A DNA stretch of 39,164 nt from a virus: positions 1-39,164 of IMG/VR virus record IMGVR_UViG_3300038701_000855. One strand, written 5' to 3'. The translations under genes and the position numbers were made by a program. The number at the start of each line of letters is the position of its first letter. Position 1 is the stretch's first letter. Shown one piece after another: positions 38,738 to 39,164 of this stretch. The notes beneath the pieces were generated by a model. The model was given only the letters and a program-made list of their open reading frames with translations, was not told the DNA's origin and ran no database searches.

Positions 38738-39164
38738 TATGCTAAACCTATGTTGTATTTGTTAGATAAGTACGTGTTAATGTTATCTATTTCAGTAGAT
38801 GTTAATGCTCTGTTGAAGATTAAAAGCTCTGCAAAAATTCCGTTAAGGAAATTTGAATCCGCCGCTGGGTTTACCCCTATTCTACCCTGATTTACACCTG
38901 TGCCATTTACTGCATTTGAATCGGTAGTGGCAGCACCGCCATTGACTGAAATACTTTGTGTAGTTCCGCTTCTAAATCCAGTTATAATATTATCAACTCC
39001 AGTGTCAGCATCAGCTCTAACTTCCGTAAATGATGTATTATTTACAAATAATGCTTCTTCTGTGCTCGCATATCCAAGCGTTAGACGAGTCGACCCACTA
39101 ACTCCAAATGATATTATTCTATCTACCACACCATCAACTGCACGATTAACAACGGTAAATATCC
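38737..39164 (-). CDS. LamG-type tail fibre/appendage protein, C-terminal part (continues from 1-1108)
   Basis: C-terminal end of the second LamG repeat: SGSTRLTLGYAS, FRSGTTQSISVNGG, NFLNGIFAELLIFNRALTS and a helix-like close (EIDNINTYLSNKYNIGLA). The ELLIFNRALT...YLSNKY end is typical of LamG domains and mirrors the first repeat (EIIVYNRLLS...YLTNKW). The Met at 39129 is internal. The last two bases (39163-39164) differ from the matching copy. Confidence 0.85.
   Translation of the reverse strand, partial: IFTVVNRAVDGVVDRIISFGVSGSTRLTLGYASTEEALFVNNTSFTEVRADADTGVDNIITGFRSGTTQSISVNGGAATTDSNAVNGTGVNQGRIGVNPAADSNFLNGIFAELLIFNRALTSTEIDNINTYLSNKYNIGLA
39040..39162. repeat. Right copy of 123-bp contig-end overlap
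   Basis: Same as 2-124. The reading frame of the fibre gene is kept when the copies are merged (offset 39038). Confidence 0.85.

Noticed and set aside
1-39164. CRISPR arrays, canonical tRNA genes, integrase, att sites, DNA polymerase
   Set aside because: Looked for and not seen; the tRNA-like element at 34586 lacks T-loop and CCA features.

Overview
The window is essentially a whole genome of a tailed phage with a short, podovirus-like tail. Positions 2-124 and 39040-39162 are the same 123 bases, and the LamG fibre gene that is cut at both ends reads through that overlap in one frame. The contig is therefore a closed circle, or a circularly permuted headful genome, of about 39.04 kb. The DNA is AT-rich. 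A GapR/DUF2312 protein, a GTA-type 3TM holin, a DUF6948 protein and a BTLCP transglutaminase-like lipoprotein point to a low-GC alphaproteobacterial host (inference). I see no integrase and no DNA polymerase, so replication probably leans on host enzymes.

Layout. (1) Late block, minus strand, 19392 down to 1 and on across the circle end to 38737: SAP-domain protein, small terminase, large terminase, P22-like portal, scaffold, N4gp56-type capsid, head-tail adaptor, tail collar fibre, P22 gp10-like tail protein, internal/ejection proteins, collagen-like fibre and LamG fibre. (2) Lysis and envelope block, minus strand, 38737 to 35839: PLA2-like protein, small basic protein, membrane proteins, DUF5675 candidate endolysin, GTA-type holin and a secreted glycine/serine/asparagine-rich protein. 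(3) Replication/accessory block, minus strand, 26134 to 19484: HNH endonuclease, replication initiator-like protein, DnaB-like helicase, then many small genes including ASCH, DUF551-like and HTH proteins. (4) Early block, plus strand, 27533 to 35864: small proteins, ERF/Rad52-like annealing protein, SSB-tail protein, GapR, HNH/NinB-like protein, XRE regulator, DUF6948, a Gly-Tyr repeat protein and a transglutaminase-like lipoprotein. (5) A regulatory hub at 26135-27532 between the divergent blocks, with promoters, terminators, candidate small RNAs, a zinc-ribbon microprotein and a VRR-type nuclease.

The most unusual gene arrangement is in the large terminase. A 288-residue intein sits directly in front of the Walker B motif. 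Inside the intein a zinc-binding HNH endonuclease is written in a different reading frame of the same strand and stops 5 nt past the intein end. The intein and its presumed homing enzyme therefore share DNA without being one fused protein.

The most unusual regulatory arrangement centres on three operons (starting at 27533, 33208 and, on the minus strand, 22420). They share a promoter with a CAAGTAG-TTGA-CAAGTAG direct repeat over the -35 and a common leader, ACACAACAA followed by AGGAGTA. A candidate small RNA encoded on the minus strand at 26871-27020 has its own promoter, three stem-loops and a terminator. It carries in its loops the complements of both leader elements, in antisense order. 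A second structured RNA with a tRNA-like arm layout lies at 34586-34707.
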